Under the pieces are notes generated by a model, which worked only from the letters and a program-made list of their open reading frames with translations, had not been told where the DNA came from and made no database searches. A DNA stretch of 64,000 nucleotides from Pseudomonas mandelii (lineage in GTDB: Bacteria > Pseudomonadota > Gammaproteobacteria > Pseudomonadales > Pseudomonadaceae), in contig NZ_LT629796.1 in the NCBI RefSeq assembly GCF_900106065.1, positions 3,875,501 through 3,939,500 on the forward strand, given 5' to 3'. Positions 44,021 through 52,550 of the stretch are shown here, in pieces. Position 1 is the first letter of the stretch; every line of letters begins with the position of its first letter. Both the position numbers and the translations under genes were made by a program.

Positions 44021-44506
44021 TCAGAAAACCAGACTCATGCGCCGTTCATAACCGATCCGGCCCTTGTACGCCTCGCCACTGTCGACCCAGCCAAATTTTG
44101 CATAGAGCGCAATGGCGGCCTCATTGTCCGCATCCACCGAGAGTTCCAGCGCTTTGATTTCCGGAAACGCCAGCCGGGCCACGTCGGGCAAAGCTTGCAG
44201 GCAAGCCTTCCCATAACCTTTGCCTTGAGCGCGGTGATCGACTTGCAACGCATGCAAGGTCGCACTGTGTTCATCGGCCCAGGCCGGCAACACGGGCGGG
44301 CGTTTGAGCAGCAGGAAGGCCACGGGAACCTCCTCGGCCAGTAGCGCAAATCCCTTGACGCCGGGGCCGGGTTTGGACAGCAAGGTGTGCAATGCACCGT
44401 GGATGTCGCCGGAGAATTTAATCTGCTCTTTATGCACTTCGATGGCCTCGATCTGCTGGCGCTGGCGCGCGTTCAGGCTTTCGTAAGGCACGAGTCGGAT
44501 TGTCAC
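44021..44506 (-). CDS. GNAT-family N-acetyltransferase
   Basis: A 161-residue GNAT enzyme from GTG 44506, which has AAAAGGA seven bases upstream; the open frame extends further but without a ribosome site. The binding core is ALQVDHRAQGKGYGKACLQA (~residue 92, QGKGYG) and the C-terminal part ELSVDADNEAAIALYAKFGW (~125), a textbook motif A/B pair. It is the first gene of a pair with the flavoprotein and is divergent from the ECF42 operon. The substrate is unknown. Confidence 0.87.
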   Translation of the reverse strand: MTIRLVPYESLNARQRQQIEAIEVHKEQIKFSGDIHGALHTLLSKPGPGVKGFALLAEEVPVAFLLLKRPPVLPAWADEHSATLHALQVDHRAQGKGYGKACLQALPDVARLAFPEIKALELSVDADNEAAIALYAKFGWVDSGEAYKGRIGYERRMSLVF

Positions 44507-44581
44507 TGGAGTGTCCTTTTTCCAACAAAATAGGCGTTGGATTCTAACGAGTTTGCATTCATGGATTATTTTTATTTCGAC

Positions 44582-44608
44582 TGTCGATTTGGCGGTGCGC
44601 CAGACGAC
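44582..44608 (+). promoter_or_regulatory. ECF42-type promoter
   Basis: TGTCGA at 44582-44587 and CGAC at 44605-44608 are separated by 17 nt. The published ECF42 signature is TGTCGA at -35 and CGA/TC at -10. It lies 38 nt upstream of the first gene of an operon that encodes an ECF42-like sigma factor, so autoregulation is likely. Confidence 0.75.
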
Positions 44609-44646
44609 TAAGGGTGTCTTCACAACAAAAACCACGGAGAACCACC

Positions 44647-45072
44647 ATGAACGCAACCCAAGAAATCCAGGCCCTGATCGACACCTATCGTGAGGCGGTC
44701 ATCGCCAAGGACGTCAAAAAACTCATGACGCTGTATGCCGACGACATCGTCTCCTACGACGCGGTCAAGGCCTTGCAGTTTCGCGGCAAGGCGGCTTACC
44801 GCGCGCATTGGGAGGAGTGCATGGAAATGTGCCAGGGCGCGCACACGTTCGACTTCGCCCACTTGAACATCGTCGCGGATGAGCACATCGCCTTCGCTCA
44901 CTGGCTGGCCCATTGCGGCGGCACCAACGAACAAGGTGAAACCCAGGCCTGCTGGATGCGTGTGACCGCCTGCTATCGGCGCGATGCCGGGCAATGGCGC
45001 ATCGTCCATGAACACTGGTCGGCCCCGTTCGACATGACCAGCGGCACGGCGCTGTTCAACCTTGAACCCTGA
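44647..45072 (+). CDS. SnoaL/NTF2-like protein, first gene of the ECF42 operon
   Basis: A 141-residue cone-fold protein of the SnoaL/nuclear transport factor 2 group. It has ALIDTYREAVIAKDVKKLMT (~residue 8), YADDIVSYDAV (~30), HWLAHCGGTNEQGETQACWM (~84) and QWRIVHEHWSAPFDM near the C-terminus. Such folds bind small hydrophobic ligands or act as isomerases/hydrolases; no catalytic assignment is possible. CACGGAGAACC precedes ATG 44647. It is the leading gene after the ECF42-type promoter. Confidence 0.87.
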   Translation: MNATQEIQALIDTYREAVIAKDVKKLMTLYADDIVSYDAVKALQFRGKAAYRAHWEECMEMCQGAHTFDFAHLNIVADEHIAFAHWLAHCGGTNEQGETQACWMRVTACYRRDAGQWRIVHEHWSAPFDMTSGTALFNLEP

Positions 45073-45153
45073 TCACCGGGCTGTTTATCGGGAAGCAGCG
45101 CCAAAACGCCAATCAGCAGCCATAGTTGATCAGTTCGATCCGGGAGAGCCCAC

Positions 45154-45498
45154 ATGAAGTACCTATGCCTGGTCTACAGCAACGAACAGGAGTTGCACTC
45201 GCTGCCCGACAGTCCCCATGACGCCGAGTGCATGGCCTACGCCGAGGCGATTCAGGGCAGCGGCCGGATGATCGCGGCCGAGGCGCTGGAATCGGTGCAG
45301 ACCGCGACCACCGTGCGCATGCGCAACGGCAAGATGTCGATCACCGATGGCCCGTTCGCCGAAACCAAGGAGCAGTTGGCCGGCTTCTACCTGATCGATG
45401 CCAAAGACCTCAATGAAGCGATCCAGGTCGCCGGCAACATCCCGGCGGCCCGGATCGGCAGCGTCGAGGTGCGGCCCGTTCGCCAGTTGAATCCCTGA
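45154..45498 (+). CDS. YciI-like DGPF-domain protein
   Basis: A 114-residue protein of the YCII/DGPF family, the standard genomic partner of ECF42 sigma factors. It has MKYLCLVYSNEQELHSLPD at the start, AEALESVQTATTVRMRNGKM (~residue 44), and the name-giving motif ITDGPFAETKEQLAGFYLID (~66). Family members form dimers with a His/Asp pocket and unknown function. It lies 81 nt after the SnoaL gene and 27 nt before the SRPBCC gene, within the sigma operon. Confidence 0.92.
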   Translation: MKYLCLVYSNEQELHSLPDSPHDAECMAYAEAIQGSGRMIAAEALESVQTATTVRMRNGKMSITDGPFAETKEQLAGFYLIDAKDLNEAIQVAGNIPAARIGSVEVRPVRQLNP

Positions 45499-45525
45499 AT
45501 AACAAGCACAAGACAGGAGATCCCC

Positions 45526-46017
45526 ATGAGTCCGCAACCCTATAAGCATCAGCCTGCCGAATTCGAGCTGTCCATCAGTCGTCTGATCGACGCGCCGCGT
45601 CGCAAGCTCTTCCGCGCCTGGACCGAGCCGGCCTTGCTCACTCAATGGTGGGGGCCGCATGGCATGACCACGCCGGAGTGCGAAATGGATCTGTGGGTCG
45701 GCGGCCAGTTTCGCACCCTGATGCGCGCACCGGACGGGACTGAGTATCCGACCATGGGAGTCTTCCTGGAAATCGTCGCGCCTGAACGCCTGGTGTTCAC
45801 CGACGCGTTCACTCCCGGGTGGATTCCTTCGGGCAAACCCTTCATGTCGGCCGAAGTGACCCTCGAAGACAAGGACGGCAAAACCCTCTACACCGCCCGG
45901 GCCATGCACTGGTCCGAAGAAGATCGTCAGGCCCACGAGGCCATGGGGTTTTACGATGGCTGGGGACAAAGCCTCGATCGCTTGGTGATGCTGGTGACTG
46001 AAGGCATGCCGGACTGA
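45526..46017 (+). CDS. SRPBCC (AHSA1-like) domain protein
   Basis: A 163-residue START/Bet v1-fold protein. ISRLIDAPRRKLFRAWTEPA (~residue 17), TQWWGPHGMTTPECEMDLWV (~40), GVFLEIVAPERLVFTDAF (~81) and the C-terminal GWGQSLDRLVMLV follow the activator-of-Hsp90-homologue-1-like pattern. These proteins bind hydrophobic ligands. AGGAG precedes the start. Its stop (TGA) overlaps the ATG of the sigma factor by one base, so the two are translationally coupled. Confidence 0.9.
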   Translation: MSPQPYKHQPAEFELSISRLIDAPRRKLFRAWTEPALLTQWWGPHGMTTPECEMDLWVGGQFRTLMRAPDGTEYPTMGVFLEIVAPERLVFTDAFTPGWIPSGKPFMSAEVTLEDKDGKTLYTARAMHWSEEDRQAHEAMGFYDGWGQSLDRLVMLVTEGMPD

Positions 46018-47252
46018 TGACTGACGCTTCGGTCACGGCTCGGGTCGAGCAGGTCTACCGCGAAGAGTCGCGGCGGATTCTGGCGACGCTGATCCGTCTG
46101 CTTGGCGATTTCGACCTCGCCGAAGAGGCCCTGCACGAGGCATTTTTCGTCGCGGTCGAGCGTTGGCAGCGTGACGGCGTGCCGGATAACCCGCGCACGT
46201 GGCTGGTGTCCACCGGGCGCTTCAAGGCCATTGATGTGTTGCGTCGGCGCGCGCGTTTTGCCGCGTCCCGGCCGATGTTGATTGCTCAACTGGAGGAGCT
46301 GGAACAGGCCGACTGGAGTGATGAGGACGTGGAAGACGATCGTTTGCGGTTGATCTTCACCTGTTGTCACCCGGCCCTCGCGTCGGATGCCCAGGTGCCG
46401 TTGACCCTGCGCGAAGTGTGCGACCTGACCACGGAGGAAATTGCCCGCGCCTTTCTCTCGGCACCGGCGACCATCGCCCAGCGCATCGTGCGCGCCAAAG
46501 CGAAAATCCGTGACGCGAAAATCCCTTATCAAGTGCCGACACTGGCGGAACTGCCCGAGCGTCTCGACAGCGTGCTGAGGGTGATTTACCTGGTGTTCAA
46601 CGAAGGTTACTCGGCGTCGGTCGGCGCCGAACTGACCCGCGAGGACCTGACCCGCGAAGCGATCCGGCTCGGGCGGCTGTTGATGGAGTTGCTGCCGGAA
46701 TCGGAAGTGATAGGGCTGCTGGCGTTGATGCTGTTGCATGAATCACGACGCCCGGCCCGCACGTCGGCGAGCGGTGAACTGATTGTGCTGGATGAACAGG
46801 ACCGCTCGTTGTGGGATGCCGGGATGATTGCCGAAGGTTGCGCGCTGGTGGAGGCGGCGCTGACCACCGGACGGTTCGGGCCTTATTGCCTGCAAGCGGC
46901 GATTGCGGCGGTGCACGCCGAAGCGCCCACGGCGGGGGAGACCGACTGGCAGCAGATTGTGGGTTTGTATGACGTGCTGCTGGCGGCGGTGCCTTCACCG
47001 GTGATTGAGTTGAACCGTGCAGCGGCGATCTCCAGGCGAGACGGACCGTTGGCGGGGCTGGTGTTGGTGGACGGGATTCTGGGTCGGGGTGATCTGCTGG
47101 ATTACCACTTGGCACATTCGGCGCGGGCGGAGTTTTGTCGGCAGTTGGGGAGGCGTGAAGAGGCGCGGGCGGCGTATGAACGGGCGCTGGAATTGACGCA
47201 GCAGGTGCCGGAGCGGCGGTTTATCGAGGCGCGGATCAAGGCGCTGAGGTGA
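46017..47252 (+). CDS. ECF sigma factor, ECF42 group (C-terminal TPR-like extension)
   Basis: A 411-residue RNA polymerase sigma factor. Region 2 (ARVEQVYREESRRILATLIR, ~residues 8-27; DLAEEALHEAFFVAVERW) and region 4 (LTLREVCDLTTEEIARAFLS, ~140) are followed by about 200 extra residues with YLVFNEGYSASVGAELTRED, LALMLLHESRRPAR and LNRAAAISRRDGPLAGL, typical of ECF42 proteins. No anti-sigma gene is nearby; the C-terminal extension is thought to regulate ECF42 activity. Association with a DGPF gene and the TGTCGA promoter supports the group. Confidence 0.92.
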   Translation: MTDASVTARVEQVYREESRRILATLIRLLGDFDLAEEALHEAFFVAVERWQRDGVPDNPRTWLVSTGRFKAIDVLRRRARFAASRPMLIAQLEELEQADWSDEDVEDDRLRLIFTCCHPALASDAQVPLTLREVCDLTTEEIARAFLSAPATIAQRIVRAKAKIRDAKIPYQVPTLAELPERLDSVLRVIYLVFNEGYSASVGAELTREDLTREAIRLGRLLMELLPESEVIGLLALMLLHESRRPARTSASGELIVLDEQDRSLWDAGMIAEGCALVEAALTTGRFGPYCLQAAIAAVHAEAPTAGETDWQQIVGLYDVLLAAVPSPVIELNRAAAISRRDGPLAGLVLVDGILGRGDLLDYHLAHSARAEFCRQLGRREEARAAYERALELTQQVPERRFIEARIKALR

Positions 47253-47271
47253 TGTGAACTGACGGGCCCCA

Positions 47272-47355
47272 TCGCGAGCAGGCTCGCTCCTACGGGGGCG
47301 TACACAAATTTTGTGATCACCGCGATCCACTGTGGGAGCGAGCCTGCTCGCGATA
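47272..47355. repeat. REP doublet, family A, outward orientation
   Basis: ATCGCGAGCAGGCTCGCTCC at the left and GGGAGCGAGCCTGCTCGCGA at the right. It lies between the convergent sigma factor and LysR genes. Confidence 0.88.
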
Positions 47356-47370
47356 AGGTCCGCAGGACTT

Positions 47371-48225
47371 TCATTCCAGCAGCTTGCCGAGCAACCAGCT
47401 CCCTGCCGGCCCCGGCGGATGCAGCCGCGACCACAAGGCATCGACAAACACCGGTTTCGGCCAGCCCCGCACGTCCAGCTCCTGCAATGTCCCCGGGCCA
47501 AACCGCTCCACCAGCCATCGCGGCAACGGTGCCCAGCCAAACCCGCCCTGGGCCATTTCCAGCAGCATCAGGTAACTCGGCGCCGACCAGACGCGTCCCT
47601 TCGCACGGCTTTCATACGGATTGACGATCGTCGCCAGACGCAACTCCCGATGCTTTTGCAACACGTCTTGATCGACGAGGCCCAGCGCTGCCAATGGATG
47701 CTCGCGGGACACGAACAGGGCAATCTCCGTGCGTTCATCCACGGTCGAGCTGACCAGGTCCGGCGGGTAACTGTCCTGCTTTTCGGCAAAGGCCACATGC
47801 GCCCGGCCGCTTTGCACCAAGGCCACCAGGTCATCGCATTCAGCGATCAGGCATTCGAGTTCAAGGTCCGGATAACGCTGATCGAACGCGCTCAACGCCG
47901 CTTCGAAACGGTCGGACTGATAAGTGTCGGAAATCGCCACCGTCAACTTCGGCTCAACCCCTTGGGACAGCAGACTGGCGGTCATTGCCAGGCGGCTGGT
48001 GGCGGCCAGGATCTCCTCGGCCCGCTGCAGCATCACGTGCCCGGCCGGGGTCAGGCTCGGCTTGCGGCTGCTGCGGTCGAACAGGACCAGGTTCAGATCG
48101 ATTTCAAGGCTGGCAACCGCTGCACTGATGGTCGACTGGCTGCGGCCGAGTTTGCGCGCTGCCGCAGAAAACGAACCTTGCGTCGCCGCCTGGACAAACG
48201 CTTGCAACACTTCCTGAGAAGCCAT
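47371..48225 (-). CDS. LysR-family regulator, divergent from second PACE gene
   Basis: A 284-residue LysR-type regulator. The HTH is FVQAATQGSFSAAARKLGRS (residues ~10-29), then AVASLEIDLNLVLFDRSSRK; the effector domain begins near 90. It shares FDRSxRxPxxT after the HTH with the LysR gene at 35508, and both are divergent from PACE genes. The 90-bp gap contains GTCGAT (48240-48245) and ATCGAC (48264-48269), an inverted pair that may be its operator. The likely role is substrate-induced control of the adjacent pump. Confidence 0.87.
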   Translation of the reverse strand: MASQEVLQAFVQAATQGSFSAAARKLGRSQSTISAAVASLEIDLNLVLFDRSSRKPSLTPAGHVMLQRAEEILAATSRLAMTASLLSQGVEPKLTVAISDTYQSDRFEAALSAFDQRYPDLELECLIAECDDLVALVQSGRAHVAFAEKQDSYPPDLVSSTVDERTEIALFVSREHPLAALGLVDQDVLQKHRELRLATIVNPYESRAKGRVWSAPSYLMLLEMAQGGFGWAPLPRWLVERFGPGTLQELDVRGWPKPVFVDALWSRLHPPGPAGSWLLGKLLE

Positions 48226-48315
48226 GAACTATCGCCTTTGTCGATGGTTATTGGTTAGGAAGTATCGACGTAGGGCTGGATGATGGCAACCACAGTCACT
48301 CAGAGATTCCTGATC

Positions 48316-48750
48316 ATGAGCGTCAACAAATCCATCACTGAACGTATTTTCCAGGCCATCGCTTTCGAAGTGTTGGCCATCCTGATCTGTACGCCGCTCC
48401 TGGCGTGGATCATGGACAAACCGATGCTCGAGATGGGCATCGTCACGTTGGTCATCGCCGCCCTGGCGCTGGCCTGGAACGTGGTCTTCAACGGGCTGTT
48501 CGACCGTTTGCTCAAACGCTATGGCATCGTGCACAACGCCTGGGTAAGGGTTGTCCATGCGCTGTTGTTCGAAGGCGGGCTGGTGGCGATGGGGGTGCCG
48601 CTGATTGCGTGGTGGCTGAACGTCAGCCTGTGGCAGGCGTTCCTGCTGGATATCGGCGTGTTGCTGTTTTTCCTGCCATACACCTACGTGTATCACTGGG
48701 CGTATGACGTGGTGCGTGAGCGCATGTTGATGGTGTCTACTGCTCGCTAA
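48316..48750 (+). CDS. PACE-family efflux transporter (second copy)
   Basis: A 144-residue AceI-type pump with four TM helices. The TM1 Glu is in AIAFEVLAILI (residue ~18); paired motifs are LAWNVVFNGLFDRLLKRYG (end of TM2) and LPYTYVYHWAYDVV (end of TM4), with FEGGLVAMGVPLIAWWLNVS leading TM3. ATG 48316 gives MSVNKSITERIF; a longer frame begins at 48280. It is a diverged paralogue of the gene at 34955, in the same divergent arrangement with a LysR gene. Confidence 0.88.
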   Translation: MSVNKSITERIFQAIAFEVLAILICTPLLAWIMDKPMLEMGIVTLVIAALALAWNVVFNGLFDRLLKRYGIVHNAWVRVVHALLFEGGLVAMGVPLIAWWLNVSLWQAFLLDIGVLLFFLPYTYVYHWAYDVVRERMLMVSTAR

Positions 48751-48768
48751 TCCAGAGTGAACCGCTTT

Positions 48769-48898
48769 TGTGGCGAGGGAGCTTGTCGGATCGCCGCACC
48801 GTCCCGCTTGAGTGCGAAGCGCTCGCAAAATCTTCGACAGTTACCGAGATTTTGGGGCTGCTTCGCAACCCAGCGGGAGCGAGCTCCCTCGCCACAGG
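48769..48898. repeat. Inverted repeat, family C (second copy)
   Basis: Ends TGTGGCGAGGGAGCTTGTCG and GGAGCGAGCTCCCTCGCCAC are inverted; inside are CAAAATCT and AGATTTTG, and GCTTCG/CGAAGC stems. The first ~30 bp match the copy at 22648, then the two diverge. About 130 bp. No transposase is nearby. Confidence 0.85.
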
Positions 48899-48904
48899 TT
48901 TCAG

Positions 48905-49663
48905 TTACAAAAACATCCCGCCGGATGCTTCAACGCGCTGGCCGTTGATCCACTGGCTACCCGGCGCCAGCAGTAAAGCAATCGCAGCGCCGATGTCATC
49001 CGGCTGACCCACCCGACCCAACGCGGTATTGCCGGCAATGTAGCTGTTCACGTCGCTGTTATCGCGCACGGTGCCACCGCCGAAATCGGTTTCGATGGCG
49101 CCCGGTGCCAGGGTGTTCACGGAAATGCCGCGGGCACCGAGTTCCTTGGCCTGATAGCGGGTCAGCACTTCCATCGCGCCTTTCATCGCGGCGTAAGCAC
49201 CGTAACCCGGCAAACTGAAACGGGTCAGACCGCTGGATACGTTGAGGATGCGCCCACCGTCCGCCATCAGCGGCAGCAGGTTCTGGGTGAGGAAGAACGG
49301 CCCTTTCAGGTGGATGTTCATCAGCAGATCGAACTGGGCGACGGTGGTGTCGACGAAGTTCGCGGTCAGGCCAATGCCGGCGTTGTTGAGCAAGAAGTCG
49401 AAGTGCTGGCGATCAAAACGGCTGTGCAACACATCGGCGACCTGGGTGGCGAAGGCTTCGAAGCGTTCGCTTTGGCTCACATCGAGTTGCAGCATCACCG
49501 CCCGAGCGCCGAGGCGTTCGATGTCGGCGACCAGTTCTTGCGCCTCATCGGCCTTGCTGTTGTAGGTGCCGATAATGTCGACGCCTTGGGCGGCCAGATG
49601 CAGGGCTGCGTTTTTGCCGAGGCCGCGGCTGGCGCCAGTGATCAGTGCGATTTTACGGTTCAT
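48905..49663 (-). CDS. Short-chain dehydrogenase/reductase
   Basis: A 252-residue classical SDR. ITGASRGLGKNAALHLAAQG (residues ~8-27) is the Rossmann TGxxxGxG loop, DFLLNNAGIGLTANFV (~88) the NNAG motif, then the active-site Ser in LNVSSGLTRFSL (~138) and Tyr-x-x-x-Lys in GYGAYAAMKGAMEVL (~153). APGAIETDF (~185) closes the family pattern. The basic residue after the second Gly (R) suggests NADP(H). Substrate is unknown. A LysR gene is divergent with a 121-bp gap and probably regulates it. Confidence 0.92.
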   Translation of the reverse strand: MNRKIALITGASRGLGKNAALHLAAQGVDIIGTYNSKADEAQELVADIERLGARAVMLQLDVSQSERFEAFATQVADVLHSRFDRQHFDFLLNNAGIGLTANFVDTTVAQFDLLMNIHLKGPFFLTQNLLPLMADGGRILNVSSGLTRFSLPGYGAYAAMKGAMEVLTRYQAKELGARGISVNTLAPGAIETDFGGGTVRDNSDVNSYIAGNTALGRVGQPDDIGAAIALLLAPGSQWINGQRVEASGGMFL

Positions 49664-49784
49664 GGGACTTCCTCAAAGGTGGTGAGTGACGGTGTGGAGG
49701 AAGTTTATTTATCCGCCCTGAAGTGATAAACAGGATGAAATCGGAATCACTGGTCGGTTAGTCCGAACAATACAGGGGCGGCTC

Positions 49785-50681
49785 ATGAACAAGCTGGAAC
49801 TGCTGCGCACCTTCGTTCGCGTCAGCGAAATGTCGAGTTTTACTCTGGCGGGGGAGAGCCTGGGCCTGCCCCGGTCCACGGTGTCCGATCACGTTCAAGC
49901 GCTGGAAACGCTGCTGGGGACACGCTTGCTTCAACGCACTACGCGCCGGGTCCAGGCGACTCAGGACGGGCTGGTGCTGTACGAACGCAGCAAGGATTTG
50001 TTGTCGCACATGGACGACATCGAGGGCCTGTTTCGCCAAGACCCGGCCTCGTTGGTCGGACGGATTCGCATCGACATGCCGAACTTTCTGGCCCGCCAGG
50101 TGGTGATGCCGCAACTGCCGGAATTCATGGCGCGCCACCCCCACCTGGAACTGGAAATCAGCACCACTGACCGGCGAGTCGATCTGCTTCGGGAGGGTTT
50201 TGATTGCGTGTTGCGCGTGGGGTCGCAGCCGGACCAGTCGGTGGTCGCTCGTCGCGTGTGTGATTTCGCCATGGTCAACTGCGCGAGCCCGGCGTACTTG
50301 GCGCGCTACGGGATTCCCGAAACACTCGAAGACCTGGCGCAGCACCGGATGGTGCATTACGTCGGCGTATTGGGTTCGCGGTCGGACGGCTTTCTGTACG
50401 AGGTGGAAGGCAAGCCCCGGCAACTGCCGATGGCGGGCAGCGTGACGGTCAACAGCACCGATGCTTATGAGCTGGCGTGCGTGGGGGGATTCGGATTGAT
50501 TCAGGCGCCGGTCAAGGGCATGCAATCGCACTTGAGCAGTGGTGATCTGGTGGCGGTGCTGCCGCAGTTCAGCGCACCCTCGATGGAGGTCTCGCTGCTC
50601 TACGCCCGGCAACGGCATTTGCCGCTGCGGGTGAGGGCGTTCATGGACTGGGTGGCCAATGTCATCCAGTCCACAACCTAA
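49785..50681 (+). CDS. LysR-family regulator divergent from the SDR
   Basis: A 298-residue LysR-type regulator: HTH FVRVSEMSSFTLAGESLGLP (residues ~11-30), QALETLLGTRLLQRTTRRVQ (~44), and an effector-binding domain with RIRIDMPNFLARQVVMPQLP (~92). It resembles the common CrgA/YafC-type group found beside single dehydrogenase genes. Likely target is the SDR gene. Confidence 0.88.
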   Translation: MNKLELLRTFVRVSEMSSFTLAGESLGLPRSTVSDHVQALETLLGTRLLQRTTRRVQATQDGLVLYERSKDLLSHMDDIEGLFRQDPASLVGRIRIDMPNFLARQVVMPQLPEFMARHPHLELEISTTDRRVDLLREGFDCVLRVGSQPDQSVVARRVCDFAMVNCASPAYLARYGIPETLEDLAQHRMVHYVGVLGSRSDGFLYEVEGKPRQLPMAGSVTVNSTDAYELACVGGFGLIQAPVKGMQSHLSSGDLVAVLPQFSAPSMEVSLLYARQRHLPLRVRAFMDWVANVIQSTT

Positions 50682-50688
50682 CCGCCCC

Positions 50689-50797
50689 CTGTAGGAGCGA
50701 GGCTTGCCCGCGAAGAACGATAACGCGGTCTGACCGAATGACCGGGTTATCGGTCTTCGCGGGCAAGTCGGATTTTCGCACCACTCGCGCCTACAGG
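50689..50797. repeat. REP doublet, family D with an inserted stem
   Basis: CTGTAGGAGCGAGGCTTGCC and GCGAAGA at the left; TCTTCGCGGGCAAGTCGGAT and a diverged CACTCGCGCCTACAG at the right. The right unit has an insertion (TCGGATTTTCGCACC) that also occurs, in fuller form, in the copy at 57829. Confidence 0.85.
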
Positions 50798-50811
50798 GTT
50801 ATGTGTTGGGG

Positions 50812-52428
50812 CTAGAAGAATTGGGTGAACAACCAATACAGGCTGCCTGACAGCACAATCGCCGCCGGCAAGGTCAGCACCCACGCCATCAGCAGGTTGC
50901 GGATGGTCTTCATCTGCAAGCCACCGCCGTTGGCGACCATGCTCCCGGCCACGCCCGAGGACAACACGTGAGTGGTCGACACCGGCAAGCCGAACATGTC
51001 CGCTGCGCCGATGGTCAGCATGGCCACGGTTTCCGCCGAGGCGCCTTGCGCGTAGGTCAGGTGGGTCTTGCCGATCTTTTCGCCGACCGTCACCACGATG
51101 CGCTTCCAGCCGACCATGGTGCCCAGCCCGAGCGCAATCGCCACCGCGATCTTCACCCACAGCGGAATAAAGCGCGTCGAGTTGTCGATCTGTTGCTTGA
51201 ACAGTTGCAGCTTGCCGGTGGTGTCGGCGTCGAAGTGGCCGACTTTGTTCTTGTCCATCAGGCGAATGGTTTCGCTGGTCAGGTACATGTCGTTACGCAC
51301 GTTGCCCACGGCTTCGGCCGGTACTTTGGACAGCGAGCCATAACCCTTGACCTCTGCGCCGATACTGCCCGTAAGGGCGGCGAGGGCCGGGATCAGTTGC
51401 GGTGTGGCTTCCTTGCTGCGCACGTATTCAGAGAGGATCGGGCGCGGATCGGCGGGGGCCGGCATCGGCACGCTTTTGACCAGCGCTTGCTGGGTGACTT
51501 CGGCGACGGCGGCGAACTGCAGCGCCTGATCGGCCGGCATGGTGCGGTTCAGCGCATAGGCCATCGGCAGCGTGCCGACCAGAATCAGCATGATCAGGCC
51601 CATGCCTTTTTGGCCGTCGTTGGAACCGTGGGCGAACGAGACCCCGGTGCAGGTCACAATCAACATGCCGCGAATCCACCACGGCGGTGGCGTGTTGCCG
51701 ACGGGCGCCTTGTACAGCGCGCGGTTCTTGACGAACGCACGCAAGGCCAGCAGCAACAGCGCGGCAAAACCGAAGCCGACCAGCGGCGACAACAGTAACG
51801 CATAGCCGATCTTGGTCGCTTGAGCCCAGTCCACGCCGCTGGTGCCGTCGTGGCCGTGCATCAGGGCGTTGGCCACACCGACGCCGATGATCGAACCGAT
51901 CAAGGTGTGCGACGACGAGGCCGGCAAGCCCAGCCACCATGTGCCGAGGTTCCACAGGATCGCCGCGATCAACAGGGCGAAGATCATCGCGAAACCGGCG
52001 GAGGACCCGACTTGCAGAATCAGCTCCACGGGCAGCAGGGCGATGATGCCGAACGCCACCGCGCCACTCGACAGCAGCACCCCGAGGAAGTTGAAGAACC
52101 CGGACCAGGCCACCGCGAAATTCGGCGGCATCGAGTTGGTGTAAATCACCGTGGCCACGGCATTGGCGGTGTCGTGGAAACCGTTGACGAACTCAAAGCC
52201 CAGGGCGATCAGCAGCGCTACGCCCAACAGCAGAAACGGCGTCCAGGTGGTGACCTCCGTGCCGAGTTCGCTCATGTCGTGCATCAGGCTGTAGGCGGTG
52301 AACAACAACCCGCTGGCCAGCACTCCGAAAAACACCACGAGGGTGAGCAGGCTGGGTTTTTTATCGAGTTGAGGCCTGGCACTGCGGGCGGGAGCCTGGG
52401 TTTGGGCGGTGTAGGAGGGCGTAGCCAT
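50812..52428 (-). CDS. Inorganic phosphate transporter, PiT family
   Basis: Low-affinity phosphate (metal-phosphate:H+) symporter, 538 residues with 10-12 TM helices. The two signature repeats are visible: FVNGFHDTANAVATVIYTNS (~residue 80) and FAHGSNDGQKGMGLIMLILV (~260), plus SSSHTLIGSIIGVGVANALM (~170) and PVSTTHVLSSGVAGSMVANG (~480). A long cytoplasmic loop (~330-430) separates the halves. ATG 52428 is used, with AGGA nine bases upstream. No phoU-like gene adjoins it. Confidence 0.92.
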   Translation of the reverse strand: MATPSYTAQTQAPARSARPQLDKKPSLLTLVVFFGVLASGLLFTAYSLMHDMSELGTEVTTWTPFLLLGVALLIALGFEFVNGFHDTANAVATVIYTNSMPPNFAVAWSGFFNFLGVLLSSGAVAFGIIALLPVELILQVGSSAGFAMIFALLIAAILWNLGTWWLGLPASSSHTLIGSIIGVGVANALMHGHDGTSGVDWAQATKIGYALLLSPLVGFGFAALLLLALRAFVKNRALYKAPVGNTPPPWWIRGMLIVTCTGVSFAHGSNDGQKGMGLIMLILVGTLPMAYALNRTMPADQALQFAAVAEVTQQALVKSVPMPAPADPRPILSEYVRSKEATPQLIPALAALTGSIGAEVKGYGSLSKVPAEAVGNVRNDMYLTSETIRLMDKNKVGHFDADTTGKLQLFKQQIDNSTRFIPLWVKIAVAIALGLGTMVGWKRIVVTVGEKIGKTHLTYAQGASAETVAMLTIGAADMFGLPVSTTHVLSSGVAGSMVANGGGLQMKTIRNLLMAWVLTLPAAIVLSGSLYWLFTQFF

Positions 52429-52550
52429 GACAGACAATCCTGAGGAAGGAAGGAGTGTCTGTCATGATCGTTGCCAAATGTTACAGAGAAACTGCCCTAG
52501 ATCAGGGTTTGGTTTTTTTGCTGATCCGTTAATCAGAATTCACCCGGTCC

